Source: Nemophila menziesii
Lineage: Eukaryota; Streptophyta; Magnoliopsida; Boraginales; Hydrophyllaceae
Assembly (NCBI GenBank): GCA_029959085.1
Contig: JARWIR010000027.1
Location: 2,232,001 to 2,296,000 of the forward strand
Direction: 5' to 3'
DNA length: 64,000 nt
The notes under the pieces are model-generated. The model saw only the letters and a list, made by a program, of their open reading frames with translations, was not told where the DNA came from and did no database searches. The translations under genes were made by a program, and so were the position numbers. Positions 47,466 through 57,180 of this stretch are shown piece after piece (position 1 is the stretch's first letter; each line of letters begins with the position of its first letter).

Positions 47466-48605
47466 TAACCGAGCTTCATTTTAGCCATAGCAACACCACA
47501 AATCACTCCAAAAATCGCCATTTCAGCCATAGCAAAGCTTTTCTGAGGCAATATACCACCAAATCCAGCATCAAGGTAATGATTTCAATCCAAAAGCACA
47601 TTCTAATCACTAGTTTTTAAATTTTCTTTTTTAATTTCTAATATCTTTTCCTATGTTTCTGTTATATGATTCCTTCTTCTTGGCATGGATTCATGGACGA
47701 AATCTACACCATTTCCACGTAACATGTTCCAATTTTCGGATCCAAATTGCAATTTTGTTTTTTTTTGGTTGAAAAATTTCATGAATGTATATATATTTTT
47801 ATTAATTCCGAATTGTTTGTATGTTATTCTGGGTTGTTTAAGATTTTTTTTGTTAAAAAACAACATGTAATTCGAATTTGTTTAAAATTATATCAAATAA
47901 GGGTTTTGTTAGGGTTTTTTGGATATTTAGATATATATAGGGACCTTTTGTGTAATTTGTTAATTTTGGGATATTGTAATTTAATTATTTTTTTAAGATA
48001 TAGGAACATATTGGCAATTTACTTAAATTATTTGGAATTGTTAAGAATATATAAATTTATGGACTTATTTGCAATTTAAATAAATTTTATAAATAAAATA
48101 GTTTAAGGACTAAAATGCAAATTTAGAAAATTTAAGGACTAAATAGCAATATTTAGGAAATTAAAAAAAAGGAAAAAATTTTTGAAGGACTAAAATACAA
48201 ATTTTTAAAATTGAAGGACTCATTTGCAATTTAATTAAATTTTATGAAAAAATAGTAAAGGACTAAATAGCAATATTTAGAAAATTATAAGGACTAAATA
48301 GCAATATTTAGGAAATTGAAACAAAATTAAAAAGAAAATAAAATAGTTTAAGGACTAAAATGCAATTTTTAAAATTGAAGGACCAGTTTGCATTTTAATT
48401 AAATTTTAGGAAAAAAAAATAAAGGACTAGATAGCAATATTTAGGAAATTAAAAAAAAGTTAAAAAGAAAATAAAATAGTTTAAGGACTAAAATGCAATT
48501 TTTCAAAATTTATGGACCTATTTGCAGTTTAATTAAATTTTATGAAAAAAAATAGTAAAGGACTAATTAGTAAATATTTTCTTAAAATTATAGATTGCAG
48601 ATGTA
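47466..48605 (+). other. Leader of CACTA gene 2 with an intronic repeat
   Basis: Noncoding. A GT donor after ATCAAG near 47575 probably starts a leader intron. From 48090 to 48590 the words GGACTAAAATGCAA and GGACTAAATAGCAATATTTAGG recur about ten times at irregular spacing of about 40-65 bases. Confidence 0.5.
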
Positions 48606-48618
48606 ATGGCCCGTGGAC

Positions 48619-50225
48619 ATGACGGAGACAGAGACGGGATGGGTAACGATCCCCCGAGGGATCCTAACCGTCCTATGGCCGATTATGCCCAACCATCAAG
48701 TAATAAAAAATAACTGAACAAATTCAATTAATATAATTTCAATTAAGACAAATAAATAATTAATAAATATTATTCAATAAACCAGGTAATCGTAGAAGAC
48801 AAAGACGCCGCGAAAAGGCACGTCGATTAGAACTGCTCAGGAGACTTTACAAAATGTCGGCTGGCCCATTCCAGTTGACTTTTCGATTATCGATGGCACG
48901 TGGAATTTTGTCGGGCCATATAGCAAACACGTGGGTCAAGTGGTGGGGAACGCAGTTCCAGAAGCCGTGTCTCCTTGCTACAAAGGATGGATAAATGTCC
49001 CTGACCATAATAAAGGGGTTATTATGAAGCGACTCCAGGAGTTTTTTGATCTAGAGGAGTGGAGGCGGCGAGAGGATTGGGAGGAAATTATTAAGAGGTT
49101 GAACACGATGATATCTATGGCCTACAAGCGATGGAAGTCGGATTTGAAAACCGACTACTACCTCACAAATACTGCACCACCAAATGTTCTACCGGAGTTT
49201 TGGGAGTTGGCGAAGAAGATGTGGGATGACGAGAACGTACATGTAGAAAATAATAATTTATTATTTATTTTATACGTCTTTATCTATTGATTTTATAACT
49301 CTTTATTTATTAATTATAACAGAGTCAGGCGGAGATCAACAAGAAGAACCGAGAGCTGCAGACAGTTCCTAGCAAGACGGGGTCTAGGAACATATCCCTG
49401 ACTCGGGAGGTGATTATAGAGGTATAATTTCTAATAATAAAAATTTAATTTACTATTTTTTTAATTTAATTTTTAATTAATTAATATTTGTTATTGTATA
49501 CTGTCCAGGGGAAACTGAAGACGCTGACGAAAGAGCCGTTGACATTTTTTGACGATGATACCCAGGAGGAGATGGAGCTTCCTCCTTTAAGCGGCTATTT
49601 CAATCACCTGTCTTACGATGCAGCTACAGATATCTGGCGTGACGAGCGTTTACAAAAAGCTAGTGTAAGTTCTTTTTTTAAAATTGCTTTAAATTAATTA
49701 TTTTATTTTTAACTTTACTTTTTTATTAATCTAATTTATTTTTAAATTAAAATCTAATTACAGGGTGTTCTTCGGGAGAAGATGAAGAAGAATGTTGTGG
49801 AGGCCGGAACCGAGGGAGCTGAAGTTTCTGTCCAGGAGCAGATGGATACCATGCTCGAGACTATCATGGAGGTCCTGGCCCCACCCAAGACAAAATATTG
49901 GGTGCCCACCATTGGTCCGGTCCGAAAAAGAGCCCGGACTCCTACACAGTCGGATAGGCAGAACGAGGAGCTTCTCAAGGCGATGCTGGCTGGAATGAAC
50001 GAGCTTCGCGTGTCTCAATGCCTTGAACCTATACCGGATCTAGCCTCCGCATCAATCGGGCCCACAACTTCTTCGAGTCGGCTCAGTCAGCCCCCGAGCA
50101 TGGTGGAGACGCTCCTCGAAGCGTTAAACGACATGAGACTCGCCCAAGGACTTCTTGCGATCATGGTACCCGGGCGCACTGGTGAGGAGAGAGAAGACGA
50201 CGAAGAGAATTTGAGTGATGATTGA
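48619..50225 (+). CDS. CACTA gene 2, Transposase_24 (Ptta/En/Spm) type protein, five exons
   Basis: Exons at 48619-48699, 48796-49236, 49323-49421, 49509-49664 and 49764-50225, all joined by phase-0 GT-AG introns, give an open frame of 412 residues. Residues ~45-145 match the plant Ptta/En/Spm transposase family (VGWPIPVDFS, GWINVPDHNKGVIMKRLQEF, RWKSDLKTDYYL, LPEFWELAKKMW). The next exon gives QAEINKKNRELQTV, the basic stretch usual after it. The C-terminal 150 residues include a KMKKNVVEAG helix and an acidic end (EEREDDEENLSDD). Proteins of this type are thought to assist the main transposase, possibly by DNA binding. The first exon is the weakest part: an ATG at 48606 is in another phase, so the start is uncertain. 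Confidence 0.75.
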
Positions 50226-50505
50226 TTATATTTATTTTATTACATTGGTTTGTAATATTATGACTTTACGTTTATTTCCTATGTTTGACTTTGAATTTGA
50301 CTATGTTTGACTTTGACTTTACGTTTAATTTTATTATCAAATGTAAGACTATGTTTGATTTCAATTTTACGATCGTATTTTCTATATATTTTTTGGATTT
50401 TTATTTATTGTGAATTTCGCATTGTATTTAAAATAAAACAAAAATTAAAATCAATACAAATTATAAAAAATATATTAAAAATGAATTTTAAAAAAATATA
50501 TTATT
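50226..50505 (+). other. 3' region of CACTA gene 2
   Basis: AT-rich. It contains several TTTGACTTT words near 50280-50360 that recall the TTGAC-rich minisatellite. No separate gene seen. Confidence 0.45.
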
Positions 50506-50932
50506 GATTAGCGACGACAATGACGTCGTCGCTAACACATAAAATAAATAAATAAATAATCATTTACGGCGAAATAAAAAAATTATAGCGATGAAATATC
50601 CGTCGCTATAATTTCGTCGTTAGTGTATTAAAAATAAAAGAAAATATAATTAATTAATCACCGAATAAAAGAAAAGAAAAACTAAATACCTAATTACCGA
50701 CGACGTTGCGTCGTCGCTAACTTGTAAACTTTGCGACGACAAGCGTCGTCGATAAACATCTGAGTAATTAGGCGCGAAATCACAACATTTCGTCGCTAAC
50801 GGAACATTTAGCGACGAATCGATAGAGACGGCAGATTAGCGACAACATGTCGTCGCTAATCATGTTTAGCGACGAAATACGGGTTATTACCGACGACGCG
50901 TGTCGTCGGTAAACAAGGCGAATCTAATAGTG
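50506..50932. repeat. Right subterminal and terminal region of the CACTA element
   Basis: Dense TAGCGACGAC, CGTCGTCGCTAA and ACCGACGACG words in both directions, ending AATCTAATAGTG (inward CACTATTAGATT). Confidence 0.88.
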
Positions 50933-51617
50933 TTGTCTAGGTGGTTCATCGTCTGATAGCATAGTAGTCTTGGCTGAAGAGCCAAGTAGCTTTAACATAT
51001 GGATTAAAATCTAAGTGGTCGATTTGATGAAGATTCGAGTTGCTATAGCATTTGAAGTAATGTCTAAATGGTTGATCGGATGAAGAGTCGAGTGGTAATA
51101 ACTTAGGCATTAACGTCTTAGTGGTTGATAGGTTGAAGAGCCAAGTAGCTTTAGGTGAAGAGATGATTAGTTGAAGCTGGAGAGTCGAGTAACTATAACT
51201 TACAATTTAAAATATGAGTGTTTCTTTAGCTAAATAGCCAAGTAGCTCTGACTGAAGAGTCGTAAGTTATAACATTGGAATTCACATCGAGGTGGTTGAC
51301 TGCATGGTGGTCCCTGAGGCGTGATATGAGAACCACACTCATGAGTGCACTCCTCCCATGTGTATGAGTTATCCCAAGTAATTATAGTAAGTATTGTTAA
51401 TAATTATACATATGGACTATGAGGTTAATTTTTTGTGATGTATGAAGTGCTCGTGGTTTGAGTTGAAAAAAAATAAAGTAAAATGATAGTTGGGTTTTGA
51501 TTTCCAATAATTAAAAAACTTGCGAATGGACCAGAGTGCAATATTAAATTTCAAACAATAATATAGATGAGAGCAGGGACTAAATTAAAATAAAACTTAG
51601 AAATATGAGATGAGAGT
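50933..51617. repeat. R3 unit between the CACTA element and element D
   Basis: Resumes the minisatellite (to about 51330), then the noncoding block equivalent to 501-840. No gene seen. The last bases (AGAGT, 51613-51617) are the presumed left target duplication of D; the other copy is outside the window. Confidence 0.7.
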
Positions 51618-53357
51618 TGGTGTCGCCTAGGGTGTGATAAAAATAAGATAAAATTAAGTCTAGAAAACTACGCACTCTCACCCTAGACAGGCACAGTACT
51701 GCAAGTATTACAGGACGTATGCAAGTTTTAGTTGATAAGTTAAGTTCGTTCTCAGGGACTTAGTGTGCTAGTCGAATGGGTAGCAGTAACGAGTAAGAAG
51801 TAATTAATTAAAAGACAGAAAATTAAAGGGAATAAATTTCGAATTACTAATTAAACTAGGAAAATAAAGACAATAAAATAAAATACGAAGAATATGAGAT
51901 GAGAAGTATAGCTTCGGTTTTGCTAGTATGCACTAATCCTTCTAATTCTTTCTATTAGCTCTAGTTAATAAGGGAGAATATTAGCTCTTGTATATTTAGT
52001 CAGGATTCTAAATTCCCATTCCTTAGACCTTGAGAGCGACTAAGGGGGTTACGGACACACCACGAGGCTGGTTCAAATAGGGTTATCAAGCGCTACCAAG
52101 GCCCTAAGCAATCAATTTCCATACATGGTGATAGTGATTAAATCATACCCTAATGACTATCTAGTTAGAATCAGTTTTGTCAGGAATAATATAGACACTA
52201 GACGTTATGTGGTGTTTCAATAATTAGACACCCATCTAAGGTGATCATTTAACTACGATTAAGGTAATCCTAAACGTTGCGCACCGCAAGGAAAACAGTC
52301 ATTAAATCAAAACACATAAACAAATATAAAGGTAAGCAGCTAATATAAGATTAAAACATGTAATTCCCAAAGAAACTTAGATAGAAAGAAATTAGAATTC
52401 ATAGATTATACATGATGAAAAACCCAAGCTATGGGGAGTTTAGTTCATACGTGAAGAAAATAAACTAAAAGAAATAATGAAAGACATCATCTTGCTCTCT
52501 ACAATAAACTGGAAGAATAAAACCTTAAGAACTAATTACTATGAGGCAAGAATGATTTACAAGTGATATAATGGTGTATTTATAGGTTTTTAGAAGACCT
52601 AATTCGTTTTCTTGAAGGAGAGGTTAAGTAATGGACTACAAGCCCAACTCAAATTCGTAACCCTAAAAACATGCAATCAGGCCCGTTTTTCTTTTGGTTC
52701 TAGAAGCTTCAATTTCCGTTCGTTTGACGCGTATGAATATACCAAATTCATCGTCTCAGAAAGATCTTCAACTTTTCTCTTGACCGGTTCTCCAAATTCC
52801 ACACCGATTTTGAGATATAAGCTGATTTGTGGTCGTAGGTGCAGAAATTTAGGATTAAGGCAGGTTTTCCTTTTCCATGTTTTTAGCTTTTCTTTCCTTT
52901 ATCTCCAATTACCATGCTTATCTCTTTCCATATCTTGTAGTCTTTGACTTGGACTCTATTAATCTCCATAATTATCTTTAGAGTAATGATATTTGTAACC
53001 TTTTTTTATCACCCTTTTATCACCTCCTACGTGTATGCCTACATGTACCAATGAATTGATTACTCTATCCTATTTAATTTTTCTCTATCTTCTATTCAAG
53101 GAAATCAGAACATACATATAGAAGGGTGATAAAAGGGTGACATGAAAAGGGGTGACATATATCATTACTCTTATCTTTAAAGCTTCACACTAAATAAATA
53201 ATTAAACCCAGTATGCTCTAAAAATATTATTTTACTAAATCAAGACTCAAAATAGGAAAGTGCACTATTTCTCAAGAAAATCGACTATTATGACTTCTAA
53301 ATCACTAAAAATGATGTCTCATCCTAATATAAATCTATCACAAATGAGGAGACATCA
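51618..53357 (-). repeat. Element D 3' LTR with an inserted MITE
   Basis: 1740 bp, TGGTGTCGCC...GACATCA on the plus strand. About 1541 bp remain after subtracting the MITE and its duplicated target, close to the other families. A TATA box lies at 52576-52585 on the minus strand. The part 52600-53350 resembles the LTR of A. Confidence 0.88.
52981..53170. mobile_element. MITE of Mutator type in the LTR of D
   Basis: 190 bp with terminal inverted repeats beginning GAGTAATGATAT at both ends, extending with gaps over about 45 bases (ATCACCCTTTTATCACC occurs in both arms). It is flanked by a 9 bp duplication TTATCTTTA (52972-52980 and 53171-53179). The LTRs of A have one TTATCTTTA at the same point (near 6891). 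A 9 bp duplication is the mark of Mutator-like elements. Confidence 0.9.
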
Positions 53358-53374
53358 AGACCCCCAACTCAAAG
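53358..53374 (-). promoter_or_regulatory. Polypurine tract of element D
   Basis: CTTTGAGTTGGGGGTCT directly before the 3' LTR in element sense. Confidence 0.75.
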
Positions 53375-54069
53375 TTGTATCATCCTGATACAATAAGAAT
53401 AAAAACACAGGGAAGTCTATAAAGACACATTTATGGAATTTCCAATACAATGAGAAGAACATAGCAGAATATATAGAATAATCCTAAAGCAACAACTCAG
53501 AAAATTAGTTTCGCAATGTAAGAAGGATTGGGACTTTACACTACATATCTGTACACTTCTCATATCCACAGTCAACACGGCTTGAATTCAAGATCAGATT
53601 AGTTTCGCAATGTAAGAAGGATTGGGACTTTACTCAGTTCCCAAGGAAGCTATAGATTGTTCATCGAACTTCACTAGTATCCAAAGATCCACTTAACTAC
53701 TCTCTAATGGCTCAATCACTTCTCAATTACATAGCAAAGAATCAAAAGGTCTTTAAGGTTGTAATTTAGACTTAGGGACGGTATGATAGTATATTTGGAT
53801 AATTTAGAGTGAGCTTTTGGCTCTCTCCTCACTAGCAATCAATGAATCGCCCTAGAGCTTGAGTTAATCTCATAAAACGTTTCTCACTCAACCCAATGAA
53901 TTCCTTGATGCACAATTCAGCATCCCAAATAACCCAATTAATGCATAAGATGTTCACATAGAAATTCCACTTTGCCGGTCTAAATATATATATTTTCTTT
54001 TCAATTCAATTTTTCTTTTGTATATAGCCATGACTCTCTTTTTTTAATGTTGAGATATCACGCTATTTT

Positions 54070-54157
<88 letters not shown>

Positions 54158-55034
54158 TTTTAATGCCCTTGTTGGCAATTTTAGCTCGTAGCTTCTTTTT
54201 CATTAAATATTACCCCGGCAAAGGGTTACAATAACAATCTGTGAATCATCATCAATATAAAGAATAGATCACAATTAATAAGCTCAAAAATCCCATCCCA
54301 GTAACAATTCCCATAATGGTGGACCCACCACCCCAAACTCAAGCTCTAAAACAATTGTCTATGCATCGCGATTCGAGTGCGGGTCATATGGAAAAGTCCT
54401 ATAATCTAAAGGGATATGGCTTATAACGTGTTTCAATAAAAAGCTTTAGAAAGGCTAGAAGGGGCTGAGAAGGATATAGCATATAAAATCAAAATAACAA
54501 GGTGAGAAGGTATAAAAAGGCTTCAAGTGGATTCAGATTAGAAAGAACCGCCTTAATCACTTTCTACACTATGTAATTTCGTTATTTTCTTACCTTTAGC
54601 ACTTTCATCAAATGGTTTTGTCAACTAGCTTGGATCTTACGGCCTACACACTTTTCAAGGTTCCCTGAGATCGAACATACTTTCTATCGCATTGCTCACT
54701 AATCTTTTCTTTACTATCAACGTGTGTTTCCCTGCAAATAATCAAAGCATACATATAAAATAGCTAATAAACATACTACTTACTATCATCAATTCACTGA
54801 GCTTATGCTTTCAAGCTCTTAAACACACTCTACATCTAATTCCCATGTATCAAAAAAATTTAATTTCTACCTAAAAACAGACAAATGGAGATGAGAGACA
54901 ACGAATCCCCACACCCCCAACTCAAAAATGAGCCGTGTCCCCACGACTCAAAAAAGACTCGAAACAGAAATTAAAATTAGCAGATAAATACATTTACAGA
55001 AATGGTAAGGAAGAAAGAGAACATACTCTCGAGG
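53375..55034 (-). other. Conserved 3' noncoding region of element D
   Basis: No gene. It aligns with 7096-8676 of A. It has TTTGCCGG near 53971 and CCGGCAAA near 54214, with a TA microsatellite at 54075-54157 between them. Purine-rich motifs lie at 54330-54343 and 54913-54927, and an imperfect GAGCCGTG/CACGACTC hairpin follows near 54930. A 36 bp block at 53504-53539 is repeated at 53598-53633. Confidence 0.7.
54075..54157. repeat. TA dinucleotide microsatellite in element D
   Basis: About 80 bases of uninterrupted TA repeats. A has only a short TATATATAT run at the same place. Confidence 0.95.
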
Positions 55035-56242
55035 CTATTGCCTCGCATTATTGACATCCAAGGTTGTATTTGCTCGATCTTTCGTTAATTGCTCAAGGAG
55101 TTTCATGATGTGCACTTGATTAGCGTTGATTTGTGCCACATAATTGACTAAAGAAGTTTGAGCTGCTTCGAATTTGGTTAAACGCTCCTCCATCTTCTCT
55201 TGCCAACTCTGCTCCTTTTCTTCTTTGGAGATTTGCGTAGAACTCGCTCTTCGAAAGATATCCTTGATCCAAGCATTATCAATATAAGTCTCCTCAAATT
55301 CGAGTTTCTCTTCTTCACCCAATGTTACATTCGCTTTTCGCACAAGACACGTGATCATAGTAGGAAATTTAACATTATAAACTGATTTAGGAGAGACCGA
55401 GAATCGCATCACCTCCTCATAGATCAACTGTGACACATCTACTTCTTCTCCTCTAAAAATACAATCCAAAAGTAGAGCGTTCTTTTTAGTTACATCCAAA
55501 GTTCGTGTGTTTCCAAAGACATTAGGAATAAGGAAATTGTGCCAAACTCTCGCATCCGGTTGAAGATATTTGTAAGGCCAAGGTGCTTTCAATTCTCCCT
55601 TATGTGATTGCACTTTCTCCTTGTCTAAAACATGCTCAAAAAGTAATTCCTCATCAAGGATTTTTCGTATAGCAACCGCTTCATCATACTTGCAATATCC
55701 AATTAATTTTTTAAACTTGAAGTGGTTTATAATCTCATTAACTGTGAAAGGAACTAACTTTCCTCTAATCGGAACACAACCTTTACTATCTCGGCTAAAG
55801 AGGCCTAAATATAATTCCAAAACTAACTCATGACATATTCAGAACGTCTTATCATGAACGTAGACCAACCCAATTTTGCACCAAGCTCTAAGAATCTCTT
55901 GTATTCTCCTGTACCAACTTCTTCCTTGAATACCTTCTCATAAGCAAAAGGTAGCTCTCTTAATTGTTTTTCTGCAGAAGTTTTCAAGGCCTTTGAAGCT
56001 TCCTCTTTTTCCTTGGGTGTAGGACCTTTGAAAAGTGGAGGTTGTGTTTTCTCCTTTGAATAAAAGTAAAGTCTTTTACCATTTCGATCACACATAACTA
56101 GTTTTCCTCCATCTTCAACATCGTTTTTACCCTTTGCTTTAGAACTAGAACCTTTTTTATTTGATTTCTTCTCAATTGAACCCAATACCTTGCTTTTCTT
56201 CACCTCCCTCTTGTTAGCTAATATTTCTGTTCTATTAGTCAT
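55035..56242 (-). pseudogene. ORF2 of element D (frameshifted)
   Basis: Starts MTNRTEILANKREVK at 56242, 10 bases past the purine-rich motif. A basic N-terminus is followed by a break near 55823, where TAG ends the first frame and an adjoining frame continues at 55820. The second part reads GCVPIRGKLVPFTVNEI, ARVWHNFLIPNVFGNTR and FPTMITCLVRKANV, matching the architecture of the 'putative plant transposon protein' domain seen intact in C. The C-terminus is coiled-coil-like (EKMEERLTKFEAAQ). Total length about 400 codons. Role unknown; in Athila-like elements this position holds the env-like ORF, but I see no convincing signal peptide or membrane segment. Confidence 0.75.
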
Positions 56243-56251
56243 CTTCAATTG

Positions 56252-56684
56252 ACCCCCAACTCAAAGCTTTAACAACTCTTGAAATTTGAACTTGTGAATT
56301 TTTTTTTGGTTGAACAAGATTGATTTGGTCTTAGAAAGGTGAATTGATGATGAATCTCTATGTGGGTAAGGTGAATTGTTGATGAATTGGCTTTGATTTA
56401 AGAAATTGTAGGATGAATTTTGAAAATTTGAGCTTTTGATTCTTCAATTTAATGTGTTTGGTGAGAATTGGTTGCTTGAATCTCCTTTGTAATGAGGTGG
56501 AAAGAAGATTTGATGTGTTTTTCTTGATGATTGGGTAGGGTTTTGATGATTAGTGAAGGTTTATATGAGCTTTAATGGAGTTGGGAGAGGTTTGGAGAAG
56601 AAAGAGAGGCTTGAGGTTTAATAAATTCGGAATTATAAGCATTATCCCTCTTTTATAAGCTCCAATCCGCATTTTTCTCTCTCC
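56252..56684 (-). other. Leader upstream of ORF2 in element D
   Basis: Noncoding. It starts with the purine-rich motif at 56252-56266 and continues with TTTGATG/TTGAATTG phrases very like 9173-9584 of A. Confidence 0.55.
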
Positions 56685-56965
56685 AGTGGCGACCTGCGGT
56701 GCACCGGAAGTTTTGGTGCGGTATACCGCAGCTTCTGTTCCTCAAATATTTTAATCCTCGTCAAAAAACACGAACCTCCTACCCGTGGCACGGGTTTTTG
56801 GTCCTGCGGTGCACCGGAGCTTGAGGTGCGGTATACCGGACCTGAGGTCCAGATTTTTTTTCTTCTCGGCACAGAACCCGAGCTACCTACACGTGGTACG
56901 GGTTTTTCTCCTGCGCGGTGTACCAGAGTGGTAGTCCGGTGCACCGGACTGCTGGTCAGAATTCT
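56685..56965. repeat. GC-rich palindromic island of element D
   Basis: Same location as in A and B. It contains a perfect 18 bp palindrome at 56933-56950, several GGTGCGGTATACCG-type units, and two CACGGGTTTTT / TACGGGTTTTT arms whose partners are imperfect. CpG is still frequent although the ORFs have decayed. Confidence 0.78.
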
Positions 56966-57180
56966 CCGAAAAACTTCGTTTTCTCCTCCCGAACTCGATT
57001 TCTCCAATACCTAAGCATCAAAAACACTAATACCTTTCTCAAATATGCAATATCAATTAAAAACAACTAAACTAAACATAAACTAAAAACTTAAAAGACA
57101 TAAAAACTTAAAAATTTGCGGGTTGTCTCCCGTACAACACTTTTGCGTAATGTCTTTCAAAGTTAGACGTGTTACCTCTA
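56966..57180 (-). other. Spacer between the integrase tail and the island in D
   Basis: Noncoding, almost the same wording as 9990-10276 of A, including GGGTTGTCTCCCGTACA near 57120. Confidence 0.55.

Larger units (their letters stand above)
40965..50932 (+). mobile_element. CACTA (En/Spm) DNA transposon
   Basis: 9968 bp, flanked by a 3 bp duplication TTG (40962-40964 and 50933-50935). The uninterrupted sequence exists in R1 (TTG at 156-158) and R2 (18214-18216). The right end read inward is CACTATTAGATT; the left end is CATTACTAGAAA, one base off the family terminus. Subterminal regions are packed with TAGCGACGAC / GTCGTCGCTA motifs. It carries a large transposase gene (broken) and a second gene of the Ptta/En/Spm plant transposase type (open). 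CACTA elements move by cut-and-paste using the TNPD-type enzyme, with a second protein that binds subterminal motifs. Confidence 0.95.

Noticed and set aside
47466..48600. Small ORFs at 47651-47870 and 47747-48079
   Set aside because: They are AT-rich frames in the leader and intron of CACTA gene 2, overlapping on both strands, with no recognisable domain.
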